This document shows, piece after piece, positions 29,439 through 39,537 of a stretch of DNA of 64,000 nucleotides (position 1 is its first letter; every line of letters begins with the position of its first letter). A program made the position numbers and the translations under genes. The stretch spans positions 434,001 through 498,000 of the forward strand of contig NZ_VFNH01000001.1 of the NCBI RefSeq assembly GCF_006715485.1, in the 5' to 3' direction. Below the pieces are notes generated by a model. That model had not been told where the DNA came from, did no database searches, and saw only the letters and a program-made list of their open reading frames with translations. Source of the DNA: Herbaspirillum sp. SJZ107 (GTDB taxonomy: Bacteria > Pseudomonadota > Gammaproteobacteria > Burkholderiales > Burkholderiaceae_D).

Positions 29439-29605
29439 GCTTGTCTCCTGTGGCTTTTATTTTGATGCTGCATGTTTTGCCAGCATAGCAGGATGGCCCG
29501 GCGTAACGACACCGATTCGCGACAGCAATCCGACACGCGCGCCGGGTTCCGTGGCCGCGTCCGATAATGGCGGCAAGACATGCAGGCGGAGACGCAGGAG
29601 GCGAT

Positions 29606-30361
29606 ATGGCAACCCAACGATCGATTACGGCACCCTGGAAGGCGGCCGCCGTGCTGCTCGCGCTGTGCGCCATCTGGCAAGCGGGTCCGGCCCTTGCACG
29701 GCCGCCCGAGGCAGGGCAGGGCCAGACCCAGTCCGCCGCTTTAAGCGAGCAGAGCGCTGCCACTGGGCGCCAGGCCCGCAAGACCGAGCAGGCCAACCGC
29801 GCCGCCGCCGTCGAGGACGAAACCAGCACCGCCGCACAGGCCGCCCGCACCGCGCAGTCCGAGACGGCCCAGTTCGAGGCGCAGGCCCGCCGCAGTGGCG
29901 CCGGCAGCGGCGCAGCCGCCCCTTCGTATGGCCCGACGCTGGCGCCACGCAGCCAGGGGGCGCGCGATCCGGCGCGCAAGGACCCGGCCGAAGTCCACGA
30001 CGAAACCGACAGCCTGGCCCGCCCGGCGCCGGCCAACCCGGCAGACTCGCAGCGCCGCACGACCAATCCGAACCTGCGCCGCCCCGCCTGGCAGCCGGCC
30101 GCCGAACCGATGGCGCCGCGCCCGCTGCGCTCGGCAAACGCGAACGCCAGCCCGGCCGCCGCACCCGCGGTGCCGGTACCGGCCCAGGCGGTGCCGCCAA
30201 GCCCGTCCGGACCGACGCGCAGCGTGATCGCCGGTTGCCAGGGCAATTCCTGCACCGACACCAGCGGCCGGCGCTACAACGGCATCGGCACCGGCAATGC
30301 CGGCGTCAGCAGCAGCGGACGGCTGTGCACACGGAGCGGCGTCAGCGTGCAATGCTTCTGA
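29606..30361 (+). CDS. secreted Ala/Pro-rich protein with C-terminal four-cysteine motif
   Basis: A 251-residue protein with a signal peptide (AAAVLLALCAIWQAGPALA). A long low-complexity, alanine/glutamine-rich and then proline-rich stretch (residues about 35-205) follows, ending in a compact domain with four cysteines: CQGNSCTDTSGRRYNG ... GRLCTRSGVSVQCF. An AGGAGG site before the ATG at 29606 fixes the start over 29567. The domain looks like a small disulfide-bonded module at the end of a flexible stalk. Function unknown. Confidence 0.7.
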   Translation: MATQRSITAPWKAAAVLLALCAIWQAGPALARPPEAGQGQTQSAALSEQSAATGRQARKTEQANRAAAVEDETSTAAQAARTAQSETAQFEAQARRSGAGSGAAAPSYGPTLAPRSQGARDPARKDPAEVHDETDSLARPAPANPADSQRRTTNPNLRRPAWQPAAEPMAPRPLRSANANASPAAAPAVPVPAQAVPPSPSGPTRSVIAGCQGNSCTDTSGRRYNGIGTGNAGVSSSGRLCTRSGVSVQCF

Positions 30362-30392
30362 CGGATGCGTGGTGTTCCAAGCAAAAGCTGGC

Positions 30393-30425
30393 TACAATCC
30401 GAGGGTGACGTTTACGTAAACGTCA
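30393..30425 (+). promoter_or_regulatory. promoter -10 and perfect 20-bp operator palindrome before the SDR gene
   Basis: A TACAAT (30393-30398) is followed by TGACGTTTACGTAAACGTCA (30406-30425), a perfect 20-bp dyad placed where a transcript would start. The site resembles the ACGTTTACGTAAACGT-type operators of MerR-family regulators such as LiuR that control branched-chain amino acid and acyl-CoA catabolism. The regulator identity is inference from memory of that motif. Confidence 0.65.
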
Positions 30426-30464
30426 AACAAACCCAATAAGAACGACGAGCTTGGAGAAGACAGC

Positions 30465-31232
30465 ATGCAAATCCAGAACAATGTATTCATCGTGACCGGC
30501 GGCGCTTCCGGCCTCGGCGCCGCCACCGCGCGCATGATCGTGCAAGCCGGCGGCAAGGTCGTGCTGGCCGACGTGCAGCTTGACGCGGGCACGGCCCTGG
30601 CCGCCGAACTGGGTGGAGAAAACGCGCAGTTCGTCCGATGCGACGTCACCTCGGAAGCCGACGGCCAGGCCGTGGTCGCCGCGGCGCGGGCGCTGGGCCC
30701 GCTGCGCGGCCTGGTCAACTGCGCCGGTGTGGCGCCGGCCGTCAAGACCGTCGGCAAGGACGGCCCGCACCCGCTGGACGCCTTCCAGCGCGCCATCAAC
30801 ATCAACCTGGTCGGCACCTTCAACATGTGCCGCCTGGCGGCCGACGCGATCGGCAGACAGGATGGCCTGGAGCACGGCGAGCGCGGCGTGATCATCAATA
30901 CTGCCTCGGTCGCGGCCTTCGACGGCCAGATCGGCCAGACGGCGTATGCCGCCTCCAAGGCCGGCGTGGCCGGCCTGACGCTGCCGATGGCGCGCGACCT
31001 GTCGCGCAGCGGCATCCGCGTGATGACGATCGCTCCCGGCATCTTCGAAACCCCGATGCTGATGGGCATGCCGCAGGAAGTGCGCGACTCGCTCGGCCAG
31101 ATGGTGCCGTTCCCGCCGCGCCTCGGCATGCCGGCCGAGTATGCACACCTGGCGAAAGCCATCATCGAGAACGTGATGCTGAACGGCGAAACCATCCGCC
31201 TGGATGGTGCGATCCGCATGCAGCCCAAGTAA
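30465..31232 (+). CDS. SDR-family 3-hydroxyacyl-CoA dehydrogenase
   Basis: A 255-residue short-chain dehydrogenase similar in pattern to type-II 3-hydroxyacyl-CoA dehydrogenase (HSD17B10). It has the NAD site [12 protein letters not shown], an early aspartate (LADVQLD) favouring [11 protein letters not shown], catalytic serine in NTASVAAF and YAASKAG with tyrosine and lysine, then PGIFETPML. Such enzymes oxidise 2-methyl-3-hydroxybutyryl-CoA in isoleucine breakdown, which fits the LiuR-like operator in front. Confidence 0.85.
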   Translation: MQIQNNVFIVTGGASGLGAATARMIVQAGGKVVLADVQLDAGTALAAELGGENAQFVRCDVTSEADGQAVVAAARALGPLRGLVNCAGVAPAVKTVGKDGPHPLDAFQRAININLVGTFNMCRLAADAIGRQDGLEHGERGVIINTASVAAFDGQIGQTAYAASKAGVAGLTLPMARDLSRSGIRVMTIAPGIFETPMLMGMPQEVRDSLGQMVPFPPRLGMPAEYAHLAKAIIENVMLNGETIRLDGAIRMQPK

Positions 31233-31349
31233 GCAGGGCAGCCGCGCAGGGCAAGCCCGCACCGTTGTCGGGCGCGACGCACCCTTATGCAGCGGAAATT
31301 GCTTGTCCTGATCGATCTGGCAATTTCGGGTAGGATGGTCTGTGGTATG

Positions 31350-31371
31350 GCGCGCGGCTCAGGCCGCGCGC
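31350..31371 (+). terminator. GC hairpin between the SDR gene and ggt
   Basis: A perfect 9-bp stem (GCGCGCGGC, four-base loop, GCCGCGCGC) is followed by GTCGTTTTC. It could end the SDR transcript or lie in the leader of the gamma-glutamyltransferase gene 27 bases downstream. Confidence 0.45.
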
Positions 31372-31397
31372 GTCGTTTTCATGACCGGAGAATCCTT

Positions 31398-33197
31398 ATG
31401 ACCCTGAAGTTGCCCGTCCTCGCCTTGTCCCTCGGCGCTGCCTTTGCCACCCTTGCCGGTGGCGCCGCCTTTGCCCAGGACGCCGCCCAGGCCCTGCAAA
31501 AGGCCCCCGAAGCCGCCAGCGGCTGGCACGAGAAGGCCGGCTGGGCCGCGCGCAAGAACATGGTGGCGGCGGCCAATCCGCTGGCCGTCGAAGCGGGCTA
31601 CGAGATGCTGAAGAAAGGCGGGACGGCGATCGACGCTGCCATCGCCACCCAGCTGGTGCTGACCCTGGTCGAGCCGCAATCGTCGGGCATCGGCGGCGGC
31701 GCCTTCCTGGTGTACTACGACGGCAAGAAGGTGCAGGCTTTCGACGGCCGCGAGACCGCGCCCTCGAAAGCCGACGAGCACCTGTTCCAGCGCCCCGACG
31801 GCACGCCGCTGTCGCGCGCCGAAGGCATCGTCGGCGGCCGCTCGACCGGCGCCCCGGGCGTGCTGCGCATGCTCGAGCTGGCGCACCGCCAGCATGGCAA
31901 GCTGGCCTGGAAGACGCTGTTCGAGCCGGCCATCCGCCTGTCCGAGAACGGCTTCAAGGTCAGCCCGCGCCTGAACAGCCTGCTGGCCGGCGACCCCTAC
32001 ATCGGCAAGGACCCGACCGCGCGCGCCTATTTCTTTGCGCCCGACGGCAAGCCGTGGCCGGTCGGCCACGTGCTGAAGAATCCGGAACTGGCGAAGACCC
32101 TGCGCGAGATCGCCGCGGGCGGCGCCGACGTGTTCTACAAGGGCCGCATCGCGCGCGACATCGAAGCCAAGGTCAAGGGCCACCCGACCAATCCGGGCCT
32201 GCTCACCGCGGCCGACATCGCGGCCTATCAGCCGAAGCTGCGCGAACCGGTCTGCAACGATTACCGCGCCTGGACCGTGTGCGGCATGCCGCCGCCGTCC
32301 TCGGGCGGCATCGCGGTGGCGCAGATGCTCGGCATGTTCGAGACGCGCGACATGAAGTCGCTGGCGCCGACCAACGGCATCCCCGGCACCGAAGCCGTGC
32401 ACGTGTTCTCGGAAGTGGGGCGCCTGGCCTATGCCGACCGCGACCGCTACGCCGCCGATACCGATTTCGTGCCGCTGCCGGGCCGCGGCCTGCCGGCGCT
32501 GCTCGACAAGCATTACCTGAGCCGGCGCGCGGCGCTGGTCAAGGAACGCTCGATGGGCAAGGCGCCGGCCGGCAATCCGCCGGGCGTGGAAATGGCCTGG
32601 AACTGGGGCCTGGACAATTCGATCGAGGCCCATTCGACCTCGCACGTCGTGGCGGTCGACGAATACGGCGCCGGCCTGTCGATGACCACCAGCGTCGAGG
32701 ATGCCTTCGGCTCGCGCCAGATGGTCGACGGCTTCATCCTGAACAACCAGCTGACCGACTTTTCCTTCGATTCGCGCGATGCCCAGGGCCCGATCGCCAA
32801 CCGCGTCGAAGCCGGCAAGCGGCCGCGCAGCGCGATGAGCCCGACCATCGTGTTCGACCGCAAGACCGGGCGCTTCGTCGAAGCGGTCGGCTCGCCGGGC
32901 GGCCCGCTGATCATCAACTACGTGGCCAAGGTGCTGGTCGGCACCCTCGACTGGGGCCTGAACATGCAGGAGGCGATCGCGCTGCCGAACTTCGGCAGCC
33001 GCAACGGCCCGACCGAGCTGGAGAAGGGACGCTTCCCGGCGGCCGAGATCGCCGAACTGAAGGCGCGCGGGCACGGCATCAGCATCGGCGAGCAGACTTC
33101 CGGGCTGCAGGGCGTGCAGCGGATCGAGATCCATGGCGTGCCGCTGTGGTTCGGTGGCGCCGATCCGCGGCGCGAAGGTGTCGCAAAAGGAGACTAA
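31398..33197 (+). CDS. ggt: gamma-glutamyltransferase
   Basis: A 599-residue periplasmic Ntn-hydrolase that cleaves glutathione and transfers the gamma-glutamyl group. Signal peptide LPVLALSLGAAFATLAGGAAFA. Family blocks are MVAAANPLAVEAGYEMLKKGGTAIDAAIATQLVLTLVEPQSSGIGGGAFLVYYDG, FDGRETAP, the maturation site HSTSHVV in which the threonine (residue 414) becomes the N-terminal nucleophile of the small subunit, and GSPGGPLIINYV. The ATG at 31398 with CCGGAG in front was chosen; an upstream frame to 31287 crosses the hairpin and is not needed. Confidence 0.93.
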   Translation: MTLKLPVLALSLGAAFATLAGGAAFAQDAAQALQKAPEAASGWHEKAGWAARKNMVAAANPLAVEAGYEMLKKGGTAIDAAIATQLVLTLVEPQSSGIGGGAFLVYYDGKKVQAFDGRETAPSKADEHLFQRPDGTPLSRAEGIVGGRSTGAPGVLRMLELAHRQHGKLAWKTLFEPAIRLSENGFKVSPRLNSLLAGDPYIGKDPTARAYFFAPDGKPWPVGHVLKNPELAKTLREIAAGGADVFYKGRIARDIEAKVKGHPTNPGLLTAADIAAYQPKLREPVCNDYRAWTVCGMPPPSSGGIAVAQMLGMFETRDMKSLAPTNGIPGTEAVHVFSEVGRLAYADRDRYAADTDFVPLPGRGLPALLDKHYLSRRAALVKERSMGKAPAGNPPGVEMAWNWGLDNSIEAHSTSHVVAVDEYGAGLSMTTSVEDAFGSRQMVDGFILNNQLTDFSFDSRDAQGPIANRVEAGKRPRSAMSPTIVFDRKTGRFVEAVGSPGGPLIINYVAKVLVGTLDWGLNMQEAIALPNFGSRNGPTELEKGRFPAAEIAELKARGHGISIGEQTSGLQGVQRIEIHGVPLWFGGADPRREGVAKGD

Positions 33198-33257
33198 TTA
33201 ATTAGTAAAAGGCTATTTATTCACCGCAAGCACAGCATTGTTTGCTAACCTTGCCGT

Positions 33258-34430
33258 GTGGATATTGCGCATAAAACCGGGCTGATCCTTAGTGGAGGCG
33301 GTGCCCGGGCGGCCTACCAGGCCGGGGTCTTGCAGGCGATTTCCCGCATCCTGGCGGAGGCGGGCTGGCCGGCCACGCGCAATCCGTTCGCGGTCGTGTG
33401 CGGCACTTCGGCCGGCGCCATCAATGCCACCGGCCTGGCCTGCCGTGCCGACGATTTCGGCGATGCCGTCGACGGCCTGTGCGCCATCTGGCACGATATC
33501 GCCGTGCACCAGGTCTACCGCGCCGATTCGATCGCGGTGCTGCGTTCCGGGGCGCGCTGGCTGTCGCTGCTGTCCTTGGGCTGGCTGCTGCGCAGCTGGC
33601 ATGCGGCGCCACCCAATTCCCTGCTCGACAACACGCCGCTGGCCGGCCTGCTGCACCGCATGCTCGACCTGCCGCGCCTGGATGCCGCGCTCGAGGCCGG
33701 GCACCTGGATGCGCTGGCCGTCACCGCCTCGTCCTACAGCGGCGGCAACCACGTCACCTTTTACCAGAGCGCGCGCCCGGTCGAGCCGTGGCGGCGCCAC
33801 CAGCGGGTCGCGCTGGCCGACCAGATCGGCGTCGAGCACCTGCTGGCGTCGAGCGCGCTGCCCTTCATCTTTCCGGCGGTGCCGCTGTACCTGGACGGGC
33901 GTCTCGAATACTGCGGCGACGGCTCGATGCGCCAGCTGGCGCCGATCTCGCCGGCGATCCACCTCGGCGCGACGCGGGTGCTGGTGGTCGGCGCCGGGCG
34001 CATGAGCGAATCGGAAGACCGCACCGTGGACAGCGCACGCGTGCGCTATCCCAGCCTGGCGCAGATCGCCGGGCATGCGCTGTCCTCGATCTTCCTCGAC
34101 AGCCTGGCGGCCGACATCGAGCGCCTGAACCGTGTCAACCAGACCCTGGCGATGCTGCCGCGCGAGCTGCTGGCGCGCACCCCGCTGCGCCCGGTGGCGC
34201 TGCTGGTGATCGCCCCGTCCGAGCGCCTGGACGACATCGCCGCCCGCCATACCCACGACCTGCCGGGGCCGGTGCGCACGCTGCTGGCCGGGATCGGCGC
34301 CACCGAGGCGCGCGGCGCCGCGCTTGCCTCCTATCTGCTGTTCGAGCCGGGCTACACGCGCGAACTGATGGCGCTGGGGCGGGAAGACACCCACGCCCGG
34401 CGCGACGACGTCCTGGAGTTCTTCGCATGA
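33258..34430 (+). CDS. patatin-like phospholipase
   Basis: A 390-residue patatin-family lipase with a serine-aspartate dyad. Oxyanion loop GGGARAAYQAGVL (residues 12-24), nucleophile GTSAG (about residue 51) in VVCGTSAGAINATGLA, and DGS in EYCGDGSMRQLAPISPAIHLGA (about residue 221). No signal peptide, so cytoplasmic or injected by another system. It starts with GTG. The stop overlaps the ATG of the hybrid kinase (ATGA at 34427-34430), so the two are translationally coupled. The short gap before it contains a perfect ACTAATTAATTAGT dyad (33193-33206) of unknown use. Confidence 0.88.
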   Translation: MDIAHKTGLILSGGGARAAYQAGVLQAISRILAEAGWPATRNPFAVVCGTSAGAINATGLACRADDFGDAVDGLCAIWHDIAVHQVYRADSIAVLRSGARWLSLLSLGWLLRSWHAAPPNSLLDNTPLAGLLHRMLDLPRLDAALEAGHLDALAVTASSYSGGNHVTFYQSARPVEPWRRHQRVALADQIGVEHLLASSALPFIFPAVPLYLDGRLEYCGDGSMRQLAPISPAIHLGATRVLVVGAGRMSESEDRTVDSARVRYPSLAQIAGHALSSIFLDSLAADIERLNRVNQTLAMLPRELLARTPLRPVALLVIAPSERLDDIAARHTHDLPGPVRTLLAGIGATEARGAALASYLLFEPGYTRELMALGREDTHARRDDVLEFFA

Positions 34431-37400
34431 TCCGGCGCTTTCTTTTCGCCACGCTGGCATTGCTGCTGGTGCTGGCCACCCCCGGCATGGCGGCCCCGGC
34501 CCCGACCCTGCGTTTCGAGCACCTGTCGGTCGAAAACGGGCTGCTCCAGGAATCGGTGCTGGCGATCGTGCAGGATTCGGAAGGCTTCATGTGGTTCGGC
34601 ACCCAGTCCGGCCTGTCGCGCTACGACGGCTACCGTTTTACCAGCTACCGCAACGTCATCGGCGACCCCAGGACGCTGATCAACAACTGGGTGCGCGTGC
34701 TCTACGTCGACCGCAAGGGCCGGCTGTGGATCGGCACCGACGGCGGCCTCGACCGCTTCGAGCCCAGCACCGGTTCGTTCACCCATTTCCAGCCGAACGA
34801 GCCGGCCAAGCGCGGCAACGGCAACCGCCACATCCGCGCCATCCTCGACGACGGCAAGGACGGCCTGTGGCTGGCCACCGCCGACGGTCTGCAGCATTTC
34901 GACATCAACAGCGGCCGCTTCACGATCTGGCACCACGTGCCGGGCGTGGCCGACAGCCTGGCATCGGACAAACTGACCTCGCTGGCGCTCGACGCCAGGG
35001 GACGCCTGTGGATCGGATCGTCGCTGGGACTGGACAGCCTGGGGCCGGACCACGCCCATTTCCGCCACCACCCGTCGCCGCAGGGCGGCGCCTACGACGT
35101 GATCCAGGCGCTGCTGGTCGACCCCGGCCAGCACCTGTGGGTCGGCAGTATGGGCGGCCTGGAGCGCCTGCCGCTGGGCCAGTCGGGCGAACTGCACCGC
35201 TTCGGCCTGGGGGAGGGCATGCCGGCCGGCGAGATCAGCGTGCTGTACCAGGACGCCGGGCGCCAGATCTGGGTCGGTTCGCACGACCGCGGCCTGTACC
35301 GCTGGCAGCCCGAGGCCGGCACCTTCGCCCACCATCCGCACCGCATCACCGACAGCTACAGCCTGGGCGACAACCAGGTCTCGGCGCTGTACGCCGACCG
35401 CGTCGGCACCTTCTGGGTCGGCACCTGGTACGGCGGCGTGTCGCGCGCCGACATGGGCAGCGGCGGCTTCGCGCGCATCGTGCGCGGCGCCGATTCGCCG
35501 ATCGCGCTGGAAGACAACAAGGTGCGCGGCATCGTCGGCGACGGCGCCGGCAAGCTGTGGCTGGCCACCAACGGCGGGCTGCACCGCTTCGACCCGGCCA
35601 GCGGCGAGGACACGGCCTGGCGCCTGGCGCCCGTGACTGCCGGCCTCACCGGCGACGCCATGGCCACCGCGGTCGCGCTCGGGCCGGACGGCGCGGTCTG
35701 GGCCGGCGCCCGCAATGGCCTGGCGCGGCTCGATCCTGCCAGCGGGCGCATCGCGCGGCGCAGCCTGTCGAAGGACGTCGACGCCAACAGCGTGCGCAAC
35801 CTGCTGGTCACGCGCGACGGCGTGCTGTGGATCGCCACCCGCGGCGGCCTGCACCGGCTGGACCCGCGCAGCGGCGGCATCGGGGGCGCGCTCACCACCT
35901 GGCAGCACGACCCGGCCTCCAGCACCAGCCTGGCCGACAACGTGGTGCGGCCGATGCTGGAAGACCGCCAGGGCCGGCTGTGGGTCGGCACCTTCGACGG
36001 CCTCGACCTGCTCGACCGCGCCAGCGGCAGGTTCCGCCATTTCCGCCACGACCCCAACGACGCGGCCAGCCTCAGCCACGACGAAGTGCACTACCTGCTG
36101 GAAGACCGCCACGGCACGCTGTGGGTCGGCACCGCGGTCGGCCTCAACAAGATGGTGATCGCGCCCGACGGCACCCCGCGCTTCCAGCGCTACACGCGGC
36201 GCGAGGGCATGGAAGACGACGCCGTCGCCGCGCTGCAGGAAGACCTCGACGGCTTCCTGTGGGTCAGCACCTCGAGCGGGCTGTCGCGGCTGGACCCGGT
36301 CAGCGGCATCTGGCGCAACTACAACTCGGCCGACGGCACCATCGAGGGCGCCTACTTCGACGCGTCCAGCCTGCGCGCGCCGGACGGCACCCTGTACTTC
36401 GGCGGCAACAACGGCATCACCGCCTTCAACCCGCGCGCTCTGCACGACAACTCGATCGCGCCGCGCGCCGTGATCACCGGGCTGCAGATCTTCGGCCAGC
36501 CGGTGCAGCTGGCCCATCCCGGACTGCTGCAGGGACCGATCGAGCGCGTCGGCGGGGTCACGCTGCCGGCCTCGGACTCGGTGTTCTCGCTGGAATTCTC
36601 GGCGCTGCACTTCGCCGCGCCCGGCCGCAACCGCTTCGCCTACCGCCTGTCCGGCTTCGACCAGGAATGGATCAGCGCCGACGCCGGCAAGCGCTTCGCC
36701 ACCTACACCAACCTCGACCCGGGCACCTACAGTTTCGAGGTGCGCGCCGCCAACAAGGACGGCGTGTGGAGCGACGCCGCCGCCAGCATCGACATCACCA
36801 TCCTGCCGCCGTACTGGAAGACCTGGTGGTTCCGCAGCCTGTGCGCGCTGCTGGTGGGCGGCATCGGCTACGGCGCCTACCGCGTGCGCCTGGATGGCCT
36901 GCGCCGCCAGAAGGACCTGCTCGAGCACCAGGTCGGCGTGCGCACCGAAAAGATCGAGCAGCAGAACCGCCTGCTGGAGCGCCAGACCGAGGAGCTGCGC
37001 GAGCAGCAGCGCCAGGTCCGGCGCCGCACCGACGAGCTGGCGCGCGCCAACAACGCGCTCAAGGAAAACGAGGAGGGCCTGTACCTGGCCAAGCAGCGCG
37101 CCGAGGATGCGACGCGCCAGAAATCCGAATTCCTGGCCAACATGAGCCACGAGATGCGCACCCCGCTGGCGGGCGTGATCGGCATGCTCGGCTTCGCGCT
37201 GCGCGACGGGCAATTGAAGGCGTCCACGCGCGAGCAGATCCTGCGCGGCCGGGCGAACGCCGAGTCGCTGCTGGCGATCATCAACGACCTGCTCGACTTT
37301 TCCAAGATCGAGGCCGGCAAGCTGACCATCGAGCACATCGACTTCGCGCTCGACGAGACCATCGGCCAGGTGGTCACGCTGTTCGAGGAGCAGGCCGGGG

Positions 37401-38698
37401 CCCACAGCGTCGGCTTCGCGCTGCACCTCGATCCCGACCTGCCGCGCTTCGTGGAAGGCGATCCGACCCGGCTGCGCCAGATCCTGGTAAACCTGGTCGG
37501 CAATGCCTTCAAGTTCACCCACAGCGGCCAGGTCACGGTGCGTGTCGAGCGCCGCCAGGAAGACCAGTGGGATGCGGCCGGCCGCAACATGATCCGCTTC
37601 TCGGTGGAAGACACCGGCATCGGCATCGCCGCCGATGCGCTGCCGCGCCTGTTCCAGCAGTTCGAGCAGGCCGACGCCACCACCACCCGCCGCTACGGCG
37701 GCACCGGCCTGGGCCTGGCGATCTGCCGCCAGCTGGTCGACCTGATGGGCGGCACCATCGGCGCCGTCAGCACGCCCGGCACCGGTTCCACCTTCAACGT
37801 GCTGCTGCCGCTGGCCGACGGCGTGGCGCCGCCGGTGCTGTCCAATGCCCCGCGTGAGCCGCACACGCACCGCCTGCGCGTGCTGTGCGCCGAGGATTAC
37901 CCGACCAACCAGATCATCGTGCGCATGATGCTGGAAGAGCTGGGCCACCAGGTCGACGTGGTCGACAACGGCCTGCTGGCGGTGCGGGCCTGCGCGCACA
38001 CGCGCTACGACATGATCCTGATGGACGGCCGCATGCCCGAGATGGACGGCGCCAGCGCCACCCGCCTGATCCGCGAGGGCGGCTCGCGCGACGCGCCGGT
38101 GATCGACCAGCACCTGATGATCGTCGCGCTCACCGCCAACGTCAGCGAGGAAGACCGCTCGCGCTACCTGGCCTGCGGCATGGACGCCTTCCTTACCAAG
38201 CCGATCGACGACACCCAGCTGCACTATTACCTGACGCGCGCGATCGAACGCCAGCTGCAGCGCGGCATTCCGCTGGCGCCGATGCCGCCGCGCGAGGCGC
38301 GTGCGCCTGCGCCTGCGGCAGGCGCCGCGCCGGTGCCCAGCACCGCCGACCTGGATGCGATGTTCGGGGTGTTCACCGGGGCGCTGCCGGAGGCACCCGC
38401 ACCAGCACCGGCACCTGCGCCGACCGGCCTGCACGAGCGGATGCGCAGCGCCTTCACGGCCGACCTGCCGCGCCGCCGCGCCGAGTTGCAGGCGGCGCTC
38501 GGCGCCGGCGACCTGGATGCCGCCGGGCGCCTGCTGCACGGCATGCGCGGCAGCGCCGGCTACCTGGGCGAGGACGGCCTGCATGCACTGTGCGGCGAAC
38601 TCGAACGCGAAGCCGACGGCGGCCGTCTCCACAGCGTGCGGCGGCGCCTGCCGCAGCTGCTGGCGCTGCTCGCACGCTTCGAGGCCAGCACCGTATGA
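34427..38698 (+). CDS. hybrid sensor histidine kinase/response regulator with beta-propeller sensor
   Basis: A 1423-residue one-piece phosphorelay. Order: signal peptide (1-22); about fourteen two-component-propeller repeats ([40 protein letters not shown] and similar) to about residue 690; a Y_Y_Y domain (about 710-785); one membrane helix (about 800-820, [19 protein letters not shown]); a coiled coil; HisKA with [17 protein letters not shown] (histidine near 907); an ATPase domain ([28 protein letters not shown]); a receiver with aspartate near 1199 in [13 protein letters not shown]; and an HPt domain with histidine near 1369 in [13 protein letters not shown]. Such proteins sense extracellular glycans in Bacteroidetes; the ligand here is unknown. 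A very long antisense frame (34352-38632) is a high-GC shadow. Confidence 0.93.
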   Translation: MIRRFLFATLALLLVLATPGMAAPAPTLRFEHLSVENGLLQESVLAIVQDSEGFMWFGTQSGLSRYDGYRFTSYRNVIGDPRTLINNWVRVLYVDRKGRLWIGTDGGLDRFEPSTGSFTHFQPNEPAKRGNGNRHIRAILDDGKDGLWLATADGLQHFDINSGRFTIWHHVPGVADSLASDKLTSLALDARGRLWIGSSLGLDSLGPDHAHFRHHPSPQGGAYDVIQALLVDPGQHLWVGSMGGLERLPLGQSGELHRFGLGEGMPAGEISVLYQDAGRQIWVGSHDRGLYRWQPEAGTFAHHPHRITDSYSLGDNQVSALYADRVGTFWVGTWYGGVSRADMGSGGFARIVRGADSPIALEDNKVRGIVGDGAGKLWLATNGGLHRFDPASGEDTAWRLAPVTAGLTGDAMATAVALGPDGAVWAGARNGLARLDPASGRIARRSLSKDVDANSVRNLLVTRDGVLWIATRGGLHRLDPRSGGIGGALTTWQHDPASSTSLADNVVRPMLEDRQGRLWVGTFDGLDLLDRASGRFRHFRHDPNDAASLSHDEVHYLLEDRHGTLWVGTAVGLNKMVIAPDGTPRFQRYTRREGMEDDAVAALQEDLDGFLWVSTSSGLSRLDPVSGIWRNYNSADGTIEGAYFDASSLRAPDGTLYFGGNNGITAFNPRALHDNSIAPRAVITGLQIFGQPVQLAHPGLLQGPIERVGGVTLPASDSVFSLEFSALHFAAPGRNRFAYRLSGFDQEWISADAGKRFATYTNLDPGTYSFEVRAANKDGVWSDAAASIDITILPPYWKTWWFRSLCALLVGGIGYGAYRVRLDGLRRQKDLLEHQVGVRTEKIEQQNRLLERQTEELREQQRQVRRRTDELARANNALKENEEGLYLAKQRAEDATRQKSEFLANMSHEMRTPLAGVIGMLGFALRDGQLKASTREQILRGRANAESLLAIINDLLDFSKIEAGKLTIEHIDFALDETIGQVVTLFEEQAGAHSVGFALHLDPDLPRFVEGDPTRLRQILVNLVGNAFKFTHSGQVTVRVERRQEDQWDAAGRNMIRFSVEDTGIGIAADALPRLFQQFEQADATTTRRYGGTGLGLAICRQLVDLMGGTIGAVSTPGTGSTFNVLLPLADGVAPPVLSNAPREPHTHRLRVLCAEDYPTNQIIVRMMLEELGHQVDVVDNGLLAVRACAHTRYDMILMDGRMPEMDGASATRLIREGGSRDAPVIDQHLMIVALTANVSEEDRSRYLACGMDAFLTKPIDDTQLHYYLTRAIERQLQRGIPLAPMPPREARAPAPAAGAAPVPSTADLDAMFGVFTGALPEAPAPAPAPAPTGLHERMRSAFTADLPRRRAELQAALGAGDLDAAGRLLHGMRGSAGYLGEDGLHALCGELEREADGGRLHSVRRRLPQLLALLARFEASTV

Positions 38699-38715
38699 GC
38701 CCGTTATAATTTGCC

Positions 38716-39459
38716 ATGAAACAATATTTTGAAGAAGATGCCAGGCGCGTCCTGATCATCGACGACGACGTGGTGTCGCGCATGGTGCTGATGCACCTGG
38801 TCGACGGCGCCGGCGCCTTCGACGTGCTGGAAGCCGAGGATGGGGAGGAGGGCTGGACCCGGCTGCTGGACGGCGCCGCACCCGCGATCGTGTTCTGCGA
38901 CCTGCGCATGCCGCGCCTGTCGGGCATGGAACTGCTGGCACGGGTCCGGGCCGACGCCCGCTTTGCCGGCTTGCCCTTCGTGCTGGTCTCGGCCGCCGGC
39001 GACGCCGCCAGCATGGAGCAGGCGCTCGGCCTCGGCGCCGACGGCTACATCGTCAAGCCCTTCGACCATGCCCGGGTCGGCGAGCACCTGGCACGCCTTG
39101 CGCCGTCCGACGCCGCCCCCGCCGCGGAAGACCCGCAGGCGACCGCGCGCCGCCTCGGCATCGACAACGCCCGCCTGCTGCTCTATCTGGGCGGCCTGCA
39201 GCGCCAGCTGGCCGGCGCCGCTGCCGACATCCCGCAGCTGCTGGCCGGCGGCCAGGGCGCAGCCCTCGCGCAGGCGCGCGCGCAGCTGGCGCGCCTGCGC
39301 GAAGGCTGCGCCACGCTCGGCCTGCATGGCGCGGCGCAAGCCCTGGCGGCACTCGAAGGCGCGGACGCGCCCGGCGTCGACAGGGCAGTACGCGCGCTCG
39401 ACGCGGCCCTGGCCGCGGTGCTGCGCCAGACCGCGGCGGCCGGCGGCGCCGCGCACTGA
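38716..39459 (+). CDS. response regulator with C-terminal helical domain
   Basis: A 247-residue protein: receiver domain (IIDDDVVSRMVLMHLVDG; phospho-acceptor near residue 61 in IVFCDLRMPRLSG; lysine in YIVKPFD) then an alanine-rich helical region without a DNA-binding motif, similar in style to HPt or histidine-containing modules (LREGCATLGLHGAAQALAALEG). It lies 17 bases after the hybrid kinase and probably takes phosphate from its HPt domain. No ribosome site is seen; a TATAAT at 38705-38710 would give an almost leaderless transcript, but no -35 accompanies it. Confidence 0.85.
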   Translation: MKQYFEEDARRVLIIDDDVVSRMVLMHLVDGAGAFDVLEAEDGEEGWTRLLDGAAPAIVFCDLRMPRLSGMELLARVRADARFAGLPFVLVSAAGDAASMEQALGLGADGYIVKPFDHARVGEHLARLAPSDAAPAAEDPQATARRLGIDNARLLLYLGGLQRQLAGAAADIPQLLAGGQGAALAQARAQLARLREGCATLGLHGAAQALAALEGADAPGVDRAVRALDAALAAVLRQTAAAGGAAH

Positions 39460-39537
39460 GCCGCGCGGACGGCGCAAGACGGCGCCGTCGTCCCTACCAT
39501 TGGTGCATACTGAGGCTTTACGGTCGGGGCCGTCATC

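Noticed and set aside
34352..38632. 1426-residue antisense frame under the hybrid kinase
   Set aside because: It is the mirror of a GC-rich coding frame, with arginine/alanine-rich composition and no domain; the sense strand has complete kinase domains.
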